Shown: in pieces, positions 7,840 through 16,622 of the stretch
Position numbering within the stretch: the first letter of the stretch is position 1
Layout of the letters: every line of letters starts with the position of its first letter
DNA from: Cardiobacterium hominis
GTDB taxonomy: Bacteria > Pseudomonadota > Gammaproteobacteria > Cardiobacteriales > Cardiobacteriaceae
NCBI RefSeq assembly: GCF_900637305.1
Contig: NZ_LR134365.1
Span: 1,233,501 to 1,297,500, forward strand
Direction: 5' to 3'
DNA: 64,000 nucleotides
The notes under the pieces: generated by a model
What the model was told of the DNA's origin: nothing
The model's input: the letters and a program-made list of their open reading frames with translations, nothing else
Database searches by the model: none
Translations under genes and position numbers: made by a program

Positions 7840-9543
7840 ATGAACACCCCGGACGACATCGCCCGCCCCTGGCTCGCCAGTTACAAGGAAGGCGTACCGC
7901 ATACCTTCAGCGGCAGCAAGTACGAAAACCTCGGCGCATTTCTGGAAGACATGTTCGCGCGCCACGCCGACCGTCCCGCCTTCAGCAATTTCCGCCGCAC
8001 CCTGACCTATCGCGACATCGCCGAGCGCGCCCGCGCTTTCGCCGCCTTCCTGCAAAACGAACTCGGCTACAAACCCGGCGACCGCCTCGCGCTGATGATG
8101 CCGAACATCCTGCAATACCCCATCTGCCTTTACGGCTGCATGCTGGCGGGCGTGGTCGCGGTGAACGTCAACCCGCTCTACACCACGCGCGAGCTGGAGC
8201 ACCAACTGAACGACAGCGGCGTGCGCGGCATCGTGCTTGCCGAAAACTTCACCCGCAGCGTCGCCGGAGTGCGCCCGCAAGTGCCGAGCCTGCGCGACAT
8301 CATCGTCACCCGCTACGGCGACGAAATGGGCGCGTTCTGGGCGCCGATCGTCAATTTCTACGTGCGCCACGTCGCCAAACTGGTGCCGAAATACTACCTT
8401 CCGGGCGTCATCCCCTTCAAAAAACTGCTGAAAATCGGACGCACGCTGCCGTTTACCCGCTACGACGCCAAACCCGACGAGATGGCGATGCTGCAATACA
8501 CCGGCGGCACCACCGGCGTCGCCAAAGGGGCGATGCTCAGCCACGCCAACCTGCTCGCCAACGCCACGCAAATCAACCTGTGGATCGTCGGCGGCAATAT
8601 CGGCCCCGGCGACGTCATCATCACCGCGCTACCGCTTTACCACATCTTCTGCTGCACCATTAACAGCCTCGGATTCAGCAGCTGCGGCGTGCATTCCGTG
8701 CTGGTCACCAACCCGCGCGACATCAAATCCTTCCTCACCATCCTGCGCCGCCACCCGCCGACCATGCTCACCGGCGTCAATACCCTGTTCAAAACCCTGC
8801 TGAACAACCCCGCCTTCCGCCGCCTGGACTTCTCGCGCCTGCGCTACGTCATTGCTGGCGGCATGCCGCTGGAAAAAGCTGTCTCCGACGACTGGCAGGC
8901 GCTCACCGGCAACGTCATCGTCGAAGGCTACGGCCTGACCGAAACCTCGCCGCTGGTCTGCGTCAACCACATGGACACCGCTACCTACAACGGCACCATC
9001 GGCTACCCCATGCCCGGCACCGACGTTACCCTGCGCGACGACAACGGCGCCATCGTGCCGCTGGGCGAGCCGGGGGAAATGTGGGTGCGCGGGCCGCAAG
9101 TGATGCAGGGCTACTGGCAACACCCGGACGAAACCCGCCGCGCCCTGCAAGACGGCTGGCTGAAAACCGGCGACATCGCGGTGATGCGCCCCGATGGCGC
9201 GCTGAAAATCGTCGATCGCAAAAAAGACATGATTCTGGTGTCGGGCTTTAACGTCTATCCGAGCGAAGTCGAGGCGGTACTCGCGCAACACCCGGCGGTC
9301 TTGGAAGTCGCCTGCATCGGCGTGCCGAGCGAAGGCTCGGGCGAGAAAGTCAAAGCCTGCGTCGTTGCCCGCCCCGGCAAAAAACTCACGATGGAAGAGC
9401 TGCAAAAATTTGCCAACGCCCACCTCACCGCCTACAAACGCCCGAAGGTGTACGAATTCTGCGACGACCTGCCCAAATCGAACGTCGGCAAAATCCTCAA
9501 GCGCGAACTGGTGGCACGGGAAAAAGCGAAGGCGAAAGGGTAG
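7840..9543 (+). CDS. fadD: Long-chain fatty-acid--CoA ligase
   Basis: A 567-residue AMP-forming acyl-CoA synthetase that activates free fatty acids with ATP and CoA at the inner membrane. The P-loop-like YTGGTTGVAKGAML (about residue 220), the GYGLTETSP motif, the FACS signature region GWLKTGDIAVM followed by DRKKDMILVSGFNVYPSEVE, and the C-terminal catalytic Lys in SNVGKILKREL are all present. The start has a good ribosome-binding site (AGGAAG) seven bases upstream. The glyoxalase-fold gene follows after six bases. Confidence 0.92.
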   Translation: MNTPDDIARPWLASYKEGVPHTFSGSKYENLGAFLEDMFARHADRPAFSNFRRTLTYRDIAERARAFAAFLQNELGYKPGDRLALMMPNILQYPICLYGCMLAGVVAVNVNPLYTTRELEHQLNDSGVRGIVLAENFTRSVAGVRPQVPSLRDIIVTRYGDEMGAFWAPIVNFYVRHVAKLVPKYYLPGVIPFKKLLKIGRTLPFTRYDAKPDEMAMLQYTGGTTGVAKGAMLSHANLLANATQINLWIVGGNIGPGDVIITALPLYHIFCCTINSLGFSSCGVHSVLVTNPRDIKSFLTILRRHPPTMLTGVNTLFKTLLNNPAFRRLDFSRLRYVIAGGMPLEKAVSDDWQALTGNVIVEGYGLTETSPLVCVNHMDTATYNGTIGYPMPGTDVTLRDDNGAIVPLGEPGEMWVRGPQVMQGYWQHPDETRRALQDGWLKTGDIAVMRPDGALKIVDRKKDMILVSGFNVYPSEVEAVLAQHPAVLEVACIGVPSEGSGEKVKACVVARPGKKLTMEELQKFANAHLTAYKRPKVYEFCDDLPKSNVGKILKRELVAREKAKAKG

Positions 9544-9549
9544 GGCAGT

Positions 9550-9939
9550 ATGCACATTCATCACACCGCCCTCATCGCCTCCGACTACGCGCGCAGCAAG
9601 CGCTTCTATACCGAAATCCTCGGCTTGCAAATACTCGCCGAACACTACCGTGCGGCGCGCGATTCGTGGAAACTGGACCTCGGCCTGAACGGCCAGTACG
9701 TCGTCGAACTCTTCTCCTTCCCCAACCCGCCGCCGCGACCGGGCAGTATGGACGGCACGCCGGAAGCCTGCGGCCTGCGTCATCTCGCCTTTGCCGTCGC
9801 GGACATTCCCGCCAAGCGTGCCGAACTGCAAGCGTTGGGCGTTGCCTGCGAGCCCATCCGCATCGACGAATACACCGGCAAGCAGCTCTTCTTCATCAAA
9901 GACCCGGACGGCCTGCCGCTGGAGTTTTACCAGCAGTAA
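9550..9939 (+). CDS. VOC family (glyoxalase-fold) protein, YaeR-like
   Basis: A single vicinal-oxygen-chelate domain of 129 residues. It starts HIHHTALIASDYARSKRFYT and ends FIKDPDGLPLEFYQQ; the His near the N-terminus, the His in LRHLAFAV and the Glu in LEFY are the expected metal ligands. This is closest to the YaeR/SMU1112c-type glyoxalase-I-like metalloproteins whose substrate is unknown. It is likely co-transcribed with fadD. Confidence 0.8.
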   Translation: MHIHHTALIASDYARSKRFYTEILGLQILAEHYRAARDSWKLDLGLNGQYVVELFSFPNPPPRPGSMDGTPEACGLRHLAFAVADIPAKRAELQALGVACEPIRIDEYTGKQLFFIKDPDGLPLEFYQQ

Positions 9940-10064
9940 CCGCGTCATAACCAAACGGAATACCGCGCGACAAACATGGCACAAAAAATGCTTAATTAGA
10001 GACAATCGCCGCGCCAACCGGTGCCGAGAAATCTTGCAATATCCCTGAGAAACAAAGGAAACCC

Positions 10065-10553
10065 ATGAACCCGATTCCAGATATGGAAAAGCCGTCCGGC
10101 CAATCCGAAGCCTACGACCTCACCTATTTTGACGGCCACAAGCGCCGCGTGTACGTGACCGATGACCAGTTCTACCTCACCAACACGATGATGATCTTCT
10201 CGCGCACCGATACCAAAGGCTTCATCACCAGCGTTAACCTGCCCTTCATCGAAGCGAGCGGCTGGGAAAAAGAAGAGCTCATCGGCCAGCCGCACTACAT
10301 CCTGCGCCACCCGCACATGCCGGCATCCGCCTTTGAAGACCTGTGGAGCACGCTGCAAGCGGGCAAACAATGGACGGGCTGCGTGAAAAACCTGCGCAAA
10401 GACGGCGGCTATTACTGGGTGCGCGCCGTGGTTGATCCCATCATTGAAGACGGCAAAATCGTCGGCTACAACTCGGTGCGCCGCCGCATTGATAACGCCA
10501 CCATCAAAGAACATGAAGCGCTTTACGCGCAACTGCGCGCTGCGGAAATCTGA
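10065..10553 (+). CDS. Stand-alone PAS domain protein (Aer-type PAS)
   Basis: A 162-residue protein made of a single PAS domain (about residues 40-140). The segments FIEASGWEKEELIGQPHYIL and RHPHMPASAFEDLW match the FAD-binding PAS of the aerotaxis receptor Aer and its relatives. There is no transmembrane segment, HAMP, methyl-accepting or kinase/GGDEF domain. Family knowledge suggests redox or oxygen sensing; the output partner is not encoded next to it. A terminator follows 40 bases downstream. Confidence 0.8.
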   Translation: MNPIPDMEKPSGQSEAYDLTYFDGHKRRVYVTDDQFYLTNTMMIFSRTDTKGFITSVNLPFIEASGWEKEELIGQPHYILRHPHMPASAFEDLWSTLQAGKQWTGCVKNLRKDGGYYWVRAVVDPIIEDGKIVGYNSVRRRIDNATIKEHEALYAQLRAAEI

Positions 10554-10590
10554 TTCGCGCCCCGCGAAACGGCATTCGCGCGCCTAAACT

Positions 10591-10612
10591 CCGCCCTTCG
10601 GGGCGGTTTTTT
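10591..10612 (+). terminator. Rho-independent terminator after the PAS gene
   Basis: CCGCCC-TTCG-GGGCGG with a stable tetraloop, followed by six T residues. Confidence 0.9.
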
Positions 10613-10682
10613 GTGCGCCATTTTTCTCGCGGACAGGCGGCAAATGGCATAATGTCGCCCTTTTTCTCAACCCGGTCTGTTT

Positions 10683-12023
10683 ATGAGTCAGCACGATAAT
10701 TGGTCTTCCCGTCTCGGTTTCATTCTCGCCGCCGCCGGTTCTGCCATCGGTCTCGGCGCCATCTGGAAATTTCCCTACACCGCCGGCACGCACGGCGGCG
10801 CGGTGTTTTTCCTGCTCTTTATCGTGTTTACGTTTTTGGTCGGTGCGCCGGTATTGGTCGCCGAGTTCGTCATCGGCCGTCACAGCCGGCACAACGCGAT
10901 TCAGGCGTTTCACCGCATCCGCCCCGGCAGCGTCTGGCCGCTGGTCGGTTGGCTCGGTGTGGCGACCTGTTTTGTGTTGTTGTCGTTTTATAGCGTCGTC
11001 GGCGGTTGGGTGGTCGCCTATATTTGGCACGGTATCAGCGGCGATTTGGCGGCGGTGACCGATTATGGTGCCTTTTTCGGCGCGATGATTGAGAATCCGG
11101 GCGAGGTGCTGCTGTTCCAGGGGCTGTTCATGTTGGCGACGGTTTATGTAGTGCAGGCTGGGGTCAGCCAGGGGATTGAGCGGGCGAACAAGTACATGAT
11201 GCCCGCGCTGTTTGTGATGTTCCTGCTGCTGGCGCTGCGCTCGCTGACGTTGCCTGGCGCCTGGCAGGGCGTGGTGTTTCTGCTGAAGCCGGACTGGTCA
11301 TTTTTCAATGGCGAGACGATGCTTTCCGCACTCGGTCAGGCGTTTTTTGCGCTGAGCATCGGTGTGTCGGTGATGATTACTTATGCCTCGTACTTGCGTG
11401 ATGACTACGACTTGCTGCGCAGCGCCAACAGCATCGTCTGGATGAATATCGCCATTTCGCTGCTCGCCGGGCTGGTGATTTTCCCGGCGGTGTTTGCGCT
11501 CGGGTTTACGCCGAATCAGGGGCCGGGGCTGATTTTTGCGATTTTGCCGGCGGTGTTCGCCCAGTTGCCGCTCGGCGTGCCGCTGTTTGTGGTGTTCATG
11601 GTGCTGGTGCTGTTTGCGACGCTCACTTCGGCGTTTTCGATGCTGGAGAATATTGTCGCGGTGCTGGCGTACAAGAAGCCGGAGCGGCGCGCGCCGGTAT
11701 CGTGGCTGCTCGGGCTGGCGATTTTTCTCGCGGGGATTCCGTCGGCGCTGTCCTTCGGGCTGCTCAAGGATGTGCAGTTTATCGGCGCGCGCGGGATTTT
11801 TGATTCGCTGGATTTGCTGGTGACCGGCTGGAGCATGCCGTTCGGCGCGCTGTTAATCGCGCTCTTTACCGCCTGGGCGTGGCAGCGCGCGGCGGTGCAA
11901 CGCGAAGCGATGACCGGCAGCAATCTGCCGCTGTGGGTGTTTGATTTGTGGTTCGTGCTGGTGCGTTTCGTCGCGCCGCTGGCGATTGTTATCGTCTTTT
12001 TGCACGGCATCGGGGTGTTCTAA
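10683..12023 (+). CDS. Sodium-dependent neurotransmitter-symporter family (NSS/SNF) transporter
   Basis: A 446-residue inner-membrane protein with about 11 hydrophobic spans. The N-terminal WSSRLGFILAAAGSAIGLGA and IWKFPY motif is the unwound TM1 of LeuT-like sodium/amino-acid symporters, and GPGLIFAILPAVF is the conserved TM6-7 region. Bacterial members import amino acids such as tryptophan, tyrosine or leucine with sodium; the substrate cannot be read here. The start is the first ATG after a terminator, so the gene is probably monocistronic. Confidence 0.88.
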   Translation: MSQHDNWSSRLGFILAAAGSAIGLGAIWKFPYTAGTHGGAVFFLLFIVFTFLVGAPVLVAEFVIGRHSRHNAIQAFHRIRPGSVWPLVGWLGVATCFVLLSFYSVVGGWVVAYIWHGISGDLAAVTDYGAFFGAMIENPGEVLLFQGLFMLATVYVVQAGVSQGIERANKYMMPALFVMFLLLALRSLTLPGAWQGVVFLLKPDWSFFNGETMLSALGQAFFALSIGVSVMITYASYLRDDYDLLRSANSIVWMNIAISLLAGLVIFPAVFALGFTPNQGPGLIFAILPAVFAQLPLGVPLFVVFMVLVLFATLTSAFSMLENIVAVLAYKKPERRAPVSWLLGLAIFLAGIPSALSFGLLKDVQFIGARGIFDSLDLLVTGWSMPFGALLIALFTAWAWQRAAVQREAMTGSNLPLWVFDLWFVLVRFVAPLAIVIVFLHGIGVF

Positions 12024-12024
12024 T

Positions 12025-12058
12025 TTACATACACCTGAGCGCTCATCGTGTATGTATA
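12025..12058. repeat. TTACATACAC hairpin repeat, copy 1
   Basis: Arms TTACATACAC and GTGTATGTATA enclose the core GAGCGCTC, two bases after the NSS transporter stop and just before its terminator. One of six related copies in this window (12025, 21668, 28288, 31156, 31414, 45115). Confidence 0.8.
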
Positions 12059-12071
12059 TTTTGTCCGTGCC

Positions 12072-12098
12072 ACCGCCGCCGCTTTTGCGGCGGTTTTT
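12072..12098 (+). terminator. Rho-independent terminator after the NSS transporter gene
   Basis: ACCGCCGCCGC-TTTT-GCGGCGGT stem-loop followed by a run of T residues. Confidence 0.85.
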
Positions 12099-12289
12099 AT
12101 TTGTCTGCACCGTCTATCGTCTGCGCTTAATGTTGCGCGGGCTTATGAGGTAGTAATTTGTTTTATTGATTCTTTTTTTACGCGCCCCCTTGCCGCCCGT
12201 GCGACGCGGGTGCGGGCGTGCTACAATTTGTGCCGCTTCTGCGCCGTGTTGCGCATGGTTAAATTCTTATTTTTTGGAGGCACTAAAAG

Positions 12290-14938
12290 ATGAATAAAGA
12301 TATCGACCCGCAAGAAACCCGGGAATGGCTGGCGTCGCTGGCCAGTGTGCTGCGTGAGGAGGGTGAGGAGCGTGCGCATTTCATCCTCGAAACGCTGCTG
12401 GAGCAGGCCGCGCGTGACGGTCTCGGCTTTGAGAGCGGCTTCACAACGCCGTATTACAACACCATCCCGGTGGAGCGCCAGCCGTCCTATCCCGGCAATC
12501 TGGAGCTGGAGAAACGCATCGAGGCTTATGTGCGCTGGAACGCGCTGGCGATGGTCATCCGTGCCGGCAAGCACACCAACGTCGGCGGGCATATCGCCAG
12601 CTTCGCCTCATCCGCCGTCATGTATGAAGTCGGGCAGAACCACTTCTGGCACGGGCAGGAAGGCGAGCAAGGCGGCGATTTGGTCTTCTTCCAGGGACAC
12701 TGCGCGCCGGGAATGTACGCCCGCGCTTTCCTCGAAGGCCGTTTGACCGAGGAGCAACTCGACAATTACCGTCAGGAAGTGGGCGGCAATGGTCTGTCTT
12801 CATATCCGCACCCGTGGCTGATGCCGCATTTCTGGCAGTTCCCGACGGTTTCCATGGGGCTTGGCCCGATGATGGCGCTCTATCAGGCGCGCTTCATGCG
12901 TTATATGGAAAGCCGCGGCCTCATCAAGCACACCGGGCGCAAGGTCTGGGCGTTCCTCGGCGACGGCGAGATGGACGAGCCGGAATCCCGCGGGCAAATC
13001 GCCCTCGCTGCGCGCGAGCATCTGGACAATCTGGTCTTCGTAGTGAACTGTAACCTGCAACGCCTTGACGGCCCGGTACGCGGCAGCGGCAAGATTGTGC
13101 AGGAGCTGGAAGGCGAATTCCGTGGTGCCGGCTGGAACGTCATCAAAGTCATGTGGGACAGCCAGTGGGACAAACTGTTCGCCCGTGACGTTAATGGCGT
13201 GCTGCGTAAGCGCATGATGGAAGTAAACGACGGCGACTATCAGACGTACAAATCCAAGAACGGCGCTTACATCCGCGAGCATTTCTTCAACTCGCTCGAA
13301 CTGAAGGCGCTGGTTTCCGACATGACCGACGAGGAAATCTGGGCGCTGCAACGCGGCGGCCACGACCCGCTCAAGGTCTATGCCGCGTACAAGGCCGCGC
13401 AGGAAAGCGGCACGCCGACGCTGATTCTGATGCACACCGTCAAGGGTTGGGCGATGGGTGGTTCTGCCGAATCACAAAACGTCGCGCACCAGTCCAAGAA
13501 AATGGATTTGCAACAGCTGCTTGCCTTCCGCGACCGCTTCAACCTGCCGCTGACGCATGAGCAGGTCGAGAAAGTCGAGTACCTGAAATTCCCCGAAGGC
13601 TCACCGGAGCAGAAATACCTGCTGGAGCGCCGCGAGAAGCTGCAAGGCTTCGTGCCGGAACGCCACGACCGCGCCGCCTCCCTGCCCGCACCGTCGCTGG
13701 AATCCTTCGCCACCATCACCGCTGCCACCAAAGAAGGCCGCGAAATCTCCACCACGATGGCGTTCGTCCGCGTCCTCGGCGCCCTGATGAAAGACAAGGC
13801 GCTCGGCAAGCACATCGTGCCCATCGTGCCGGACGAATTCCGCACCTTCGGCATGGAAGGCATGTTCCGCCAGTACGGCATCTGGAACCCGCTCGGCCAG
13901 CAATACACGCCGTCCGATGCCGACCAGTTGATGTTCTACAAAGAAGCCGCCGACGGGCAAATTCTGCAAGAAGGCATCAACGAAGCCGGCGCGATGTGCG
14001 ACTGGATTGCCGCCGGGACGTCTTACAGCGTCAATGGCGTGGCGATGATACCCTTCCTCATCTATTACTCCATGTTCGGCTTCCAGCGCTTTGGCGACTT
14101 CGCCTGGGCCGCAGGCGACCAGCGCGCGCGCGGCTTCCTCCTCGGCGGTACCGCAGGCCGCACCACGTTGAACGGTGAAGGCCTGCAACACGAAGACGGC
14201 CACAGCCACATGCAGGCAGCGCTCATCCCGAACTGCATCCCCTACGACCCGACCTTTGCCTACGAAGTCGCGATCATCGTGCGTGACGGCATCCGCCGCA
14301 TGTACACCGAACACGAAGACGTGTACTACTACCTCACCCTGCTCAACGAAAACTACGCCCATCCGGAAATGCCGGCGGGCAGCGAGCGCGGCATCCTCAA
14401 GGGGCTGTACCCCATCGGCGAACACAAAGGCAGCAAGGGACACGTCCAGCTCATGGGCTCCGGCTCCATCCTGATGGAAGTCATCGCGGGCGCCAAACTG
14501 CTCGCTGACGACTGGGGCATCGGTTCCGACATCTGGAGCGCGACCTCCTTCACCCTGCTGGCACGTGAAGCCGCAGAAGTTGAGCGCTACAACCGCCTGC
14601 ACCCCACCGCCAAGCCGCAAGTCGCCTACCTGAACGAAGTGCTGTCCGGCAAAGAAGGTCCGATTGTCGTCTCCACCGACTACATCCGCGCCTATCCTGA
14701 CCAGATTCGCGCCTACCTGCCGAAAGACCGCGACATGCTCGTCCTCGGCACCGATGGCTACGGCCGCTCCGACACCCGCGAAGCGCTGCGCCGCCACTTC
14801 GAAGTGAACCGCTACCACGTCGTCGTCGCCGCACTGAAATCGCTCGCCGACCAGGGCAAAGTCCAGGCAGCCGACGTACAAAAAGCCATCGAAAAATACG
14901 GCATCGAGACGGAAACCCAGTACCCGCTCTACCGTTAA
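12290..14938 (+). CDS. aceE: Pyruvate dehydrogenase E1 component, homodimeric type
   Basis: The 882-residue thiamine-diphosphate enzyme decarboxylates pyruvate and passes the acetyl group to the lipoyl domains of E2. Length matches the homodimeric gammaproteobacterial AceE (about 887). The ThDP-binding motif starts GDGEMDEPESRGQIA (about residue 223) and the conserved HFWQFPTVSMGLGP segment precedes it. The start is set by a strong TTGGAGG ribosome-binding site eight bases upstream. aceF follows by 30 bases. No pdhR regulator lies upstream and no lpd downstream; E3 must be encoded elsewhere. Confidence 0.95.
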   Translation: MNKDIDPQETREWLASLASVLREEGEERAHFILETLLEQAARDGLGFESGFTTPYYNTIPVERQPSYPGNLELEKRIEAYVRWNALAMVIRAGKHTNVGGHIASFASSAVMYEVGQNHFWHGQEGEQGGDLVFFQGHCAPGMYARAFLEGRLTEEQLDNYRQEVGGNGLSSYPHPWLMPHFWQFPTVSMGLGPMMALYQARFMRYMESRGLIKHTGRKVWAFLGDGEMDEPESRGQIALAAREHLDNLVFVVNCNLQRLDGPVRGSGKIVQELEGEFRGAGWNVIKVMWDSQWDKLFARDVNGVLRKRMMEVNDGDYQTYKSKNGAYIREHFFNSLELKALVSDMTDEEIWALQRGGHDPLKVYAAYKAAQESGTPTLILMHTVKGWAMGGSAESQNVAHQSKKMDLQQLLAFRDRFNLPLTHEQVEKVEYLKFPEGSPEQKYLLERREKLQGFVPERHDRAASLPAPSLESFATITAATKEGREISTTMAFVRVLGALMKDKALGKHIVPIVPDEFRTFGMEGMFRQYGIWNPLGQQYTPSDADQLMFYKEAADGQILQEGINEAGAMCDWIAAGTSYSVNGVAMIPFLIYYSMFGFQRFGDFAWAAGDQRARGFLLGGTAGRTTLNGEGLQHEDGHSHMQAALIPNCIPYDPTFAYEVAIIVRDGIRRMYTEHEDVYYYLTLLNENYAHPEMPAGSERGILKGLYPIGEHKGSKGHVQLMGSGSILMEVIAGAKLLADDWGIGSDIWSATSFTLLAREAAEVERYNRLHPTAKPQVAYLNEVLSGKEGPIVVSTDYIRAYPDQIRAYLPKDRDMLVLGTDGYGRSDTREALRRHFEVNRYHVVVAALKSLADQGKVQAADVQKAIEKYGIETETQYPLYR

Positions 14939-14968
14939 ACCCAAAATTCACGACACAGGATATTGATA

Positions 14969-16612
14969 ATGAGCAATGAAATTCGCGTACCCGACATTGG
15001 AGATTTTGATGCAGTCGATGTCATCGAAGTCCTGATCAAAGCGGGCGACAGTGTCGAGAACGGCCAATCCGTCCTCGTACTCGAATCCGACAAGGCATCC
15101 ATGGAAGTCCCGGCAGACATCGCCGGAACCGTGGCGAACGTCAGCGTTAAAGTTGGCGACAAAGTCAAACAGGGCGACCTCATCGCCACCCTGAGCGGTG
15201 CCGCCGCGCCTGCCGCAGCAGCACCCGCACCGGCGGCAGAAGCGCCGAAAGCCGCGGCAGCACCCGCCGCTGCGGCCGCACAAACCGACATCCGCGTTCC
15301 CGACATCGGTGATTTCGATGCGGTGGACGTCATCGAAGTCCTCATCAGAACCGGCGACAACGTCGAGAACGGTCAATCCGTCATCGTCCTGGAATCCGAC
15401 AAAGCCTCGATGGAAGTCCCGGCAGAAGCCGCAGGCACCGTCGCCAGCGTCGCCATCAAAGTCGGCGACAAAGTCAAACAGGGCGACCTCATCGCCACCC
15501 TGAGCGGTGTCGCTGCCGCGCCTGCCGCCGCACCTGCACCGGCGGCAGAAGCACCGAAAGCCGCACCTGCGCCTGCACCGCAAGCAGCCCCAGCAGCCGC
15601 GCCCGCAGCCGTCGCCGCGCCTGCGCCTGCTCCCAGCGCCAACCCGCAAATCGACGAAGCCGGCTTTGCCACCGCGCACGCCAGCCCGTCCATTCGCCGC
15701 ATCGCGCGTGAAATGGGGCTTGACCTCGGCAAAGTACAAGGCAGCGGCCGCCTCGGGCGCATCCTTGAAAGCGACATCCGCGCCTTCGTCAAAACCCTGC
15801 TTACCAGCGGCGGTGTTGCGGCAGCAGCCGGTGCCAAAGGTGGCGTAAGTAGCGGTGCAGCTCCGCAAGGCATGGGCGGAATTCCGCCGATTCCGGCGGT
15901 GGACTTCAGCCAGTTCGGTGAAATCGAAGAACAGCCGCTGTCACGCATCAACGTCCTGACCGGCGCCGCGATGACCCGCTGCTGGCTCAACATCCCGCAC
16001 GTCACCCAGCACGACTACGCCGACATCACCGAACTTGAAGCCTTCCGCGTCTCGCTCAAGGCCGAGGCGGAAAAACGCGGCGTGCGCGTCACCATGCTGG
16101 CATTTCTGATGAAAGCGCTGACCAGCGCACTGAAAGAACTGCCGCGCTTCAACTCCTCGCTCTCACCGGATGGCAAAGCGCTGATTCTGAAGAAGTACTA
16201 CAACATCGGTATTGCCGTTGACACGCCGAACGGCCTCGTCGTCCCGGTCATCCGCGACGTTGACCAAAAAGGCATCTACGACCTCTCCGCCGACCTCGCT
16301 GCTATTAGCAAAAAAGCGCGCGAAGGTAAACTGTCTCCGAAAGATATGTCAGGGGCGTCGATGACCATCTCCAGCCTCGGCGGCATCGGTGGAACATTCT
16401 TCACACCCATCGTCAATGCCCCTGAAGTTGCTATACTTGGTGTCTCGCGTTCGGCGATGCAACCCGTGTGGAACGGCAAAGATTTCGCCCCGCGCTTGAT
16501 GTTACCCATGTCCCTGTCATATGATCATCGTGTAATAGATGGAGCCTTGGGTGCCCGCATGACCTCCTTGCTGGCACAAATCCTCGGCGACATGAAACGG
16601 ACTTTACTCTGA
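14969..16612 (+). CDS. aceF: Dihydrolipoamide acetyltransferase, pyruvate dehydrogenase E2
   Basis: A 547-residue E2 core protein. There are two N-terminal lipoyl domains with the modified Lys at residues 42 and 145 (ESDKASMEVP in both), each followed by an Ala-Pro-rich flexible linker. An E3/E1-binding domain comes next (ASPSIRRIAREMGLDLG), then the catalytic acetyltransferase domain ending with DHRVIDGALGARM, which holds the active-site His and Asp. The start is the ATG giving MSNEIRV after ACAGGA; an in-frame TTG two codons upstream is less likely. Many gammaproteobacterial AceF proteins carry one to three lipoyl domains; two is within range. The type I secretion genes follow after only 10 bases. 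Confidence 0.95.
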   Translation: MSNEIRVPDIGDFDAVDVIEVLIKAGDSVENGQSVLVLESDKASMEVPADIAGTVANVSVKVGDKVKQGDLIATLSGAAAPAAAAPAPAAEAPKAAAAPAAAAAQTDIRVPDIGDFDAVDVIEVLIRTGDNVENGQSVIVLESDKASMEVPAEAAGTVASVAIKVGDKVKQGDLIATLSGVAAAPAAAPAPAAEAPKAAPAPAPQAAPAAAPAAVAAPAPAPSANPQIDEAGFATAHASPSIRRIAREMGLDLGKVQGSGRLGRILESDIRAFVKTLLTSGGVAAAAGAKGGVSSGAAPQGMGGIPPIPAVDFSQFGEIEEQPLSRINVLTGAAMTRCWLNIPHVTQHDYADITELEAFRVSLKAEAEKRGVRVTMLAFLMKALTSALKELPRFNSSLSPDGKALILKKYYNIGIAVDTPNGLVVPVIRDVDQKGIYDLSADLAAISKKAREGKLSPKDMSGASMTISSLGGIGGTFFTPIVNAPEVAILGVSRSAMQPVWNGKDFAPRLMLPMSLSYDHRVIDGALGARMTSLLAQILGDMKRTLL

Positions 16613-16622
16613 CAGGAATCTA

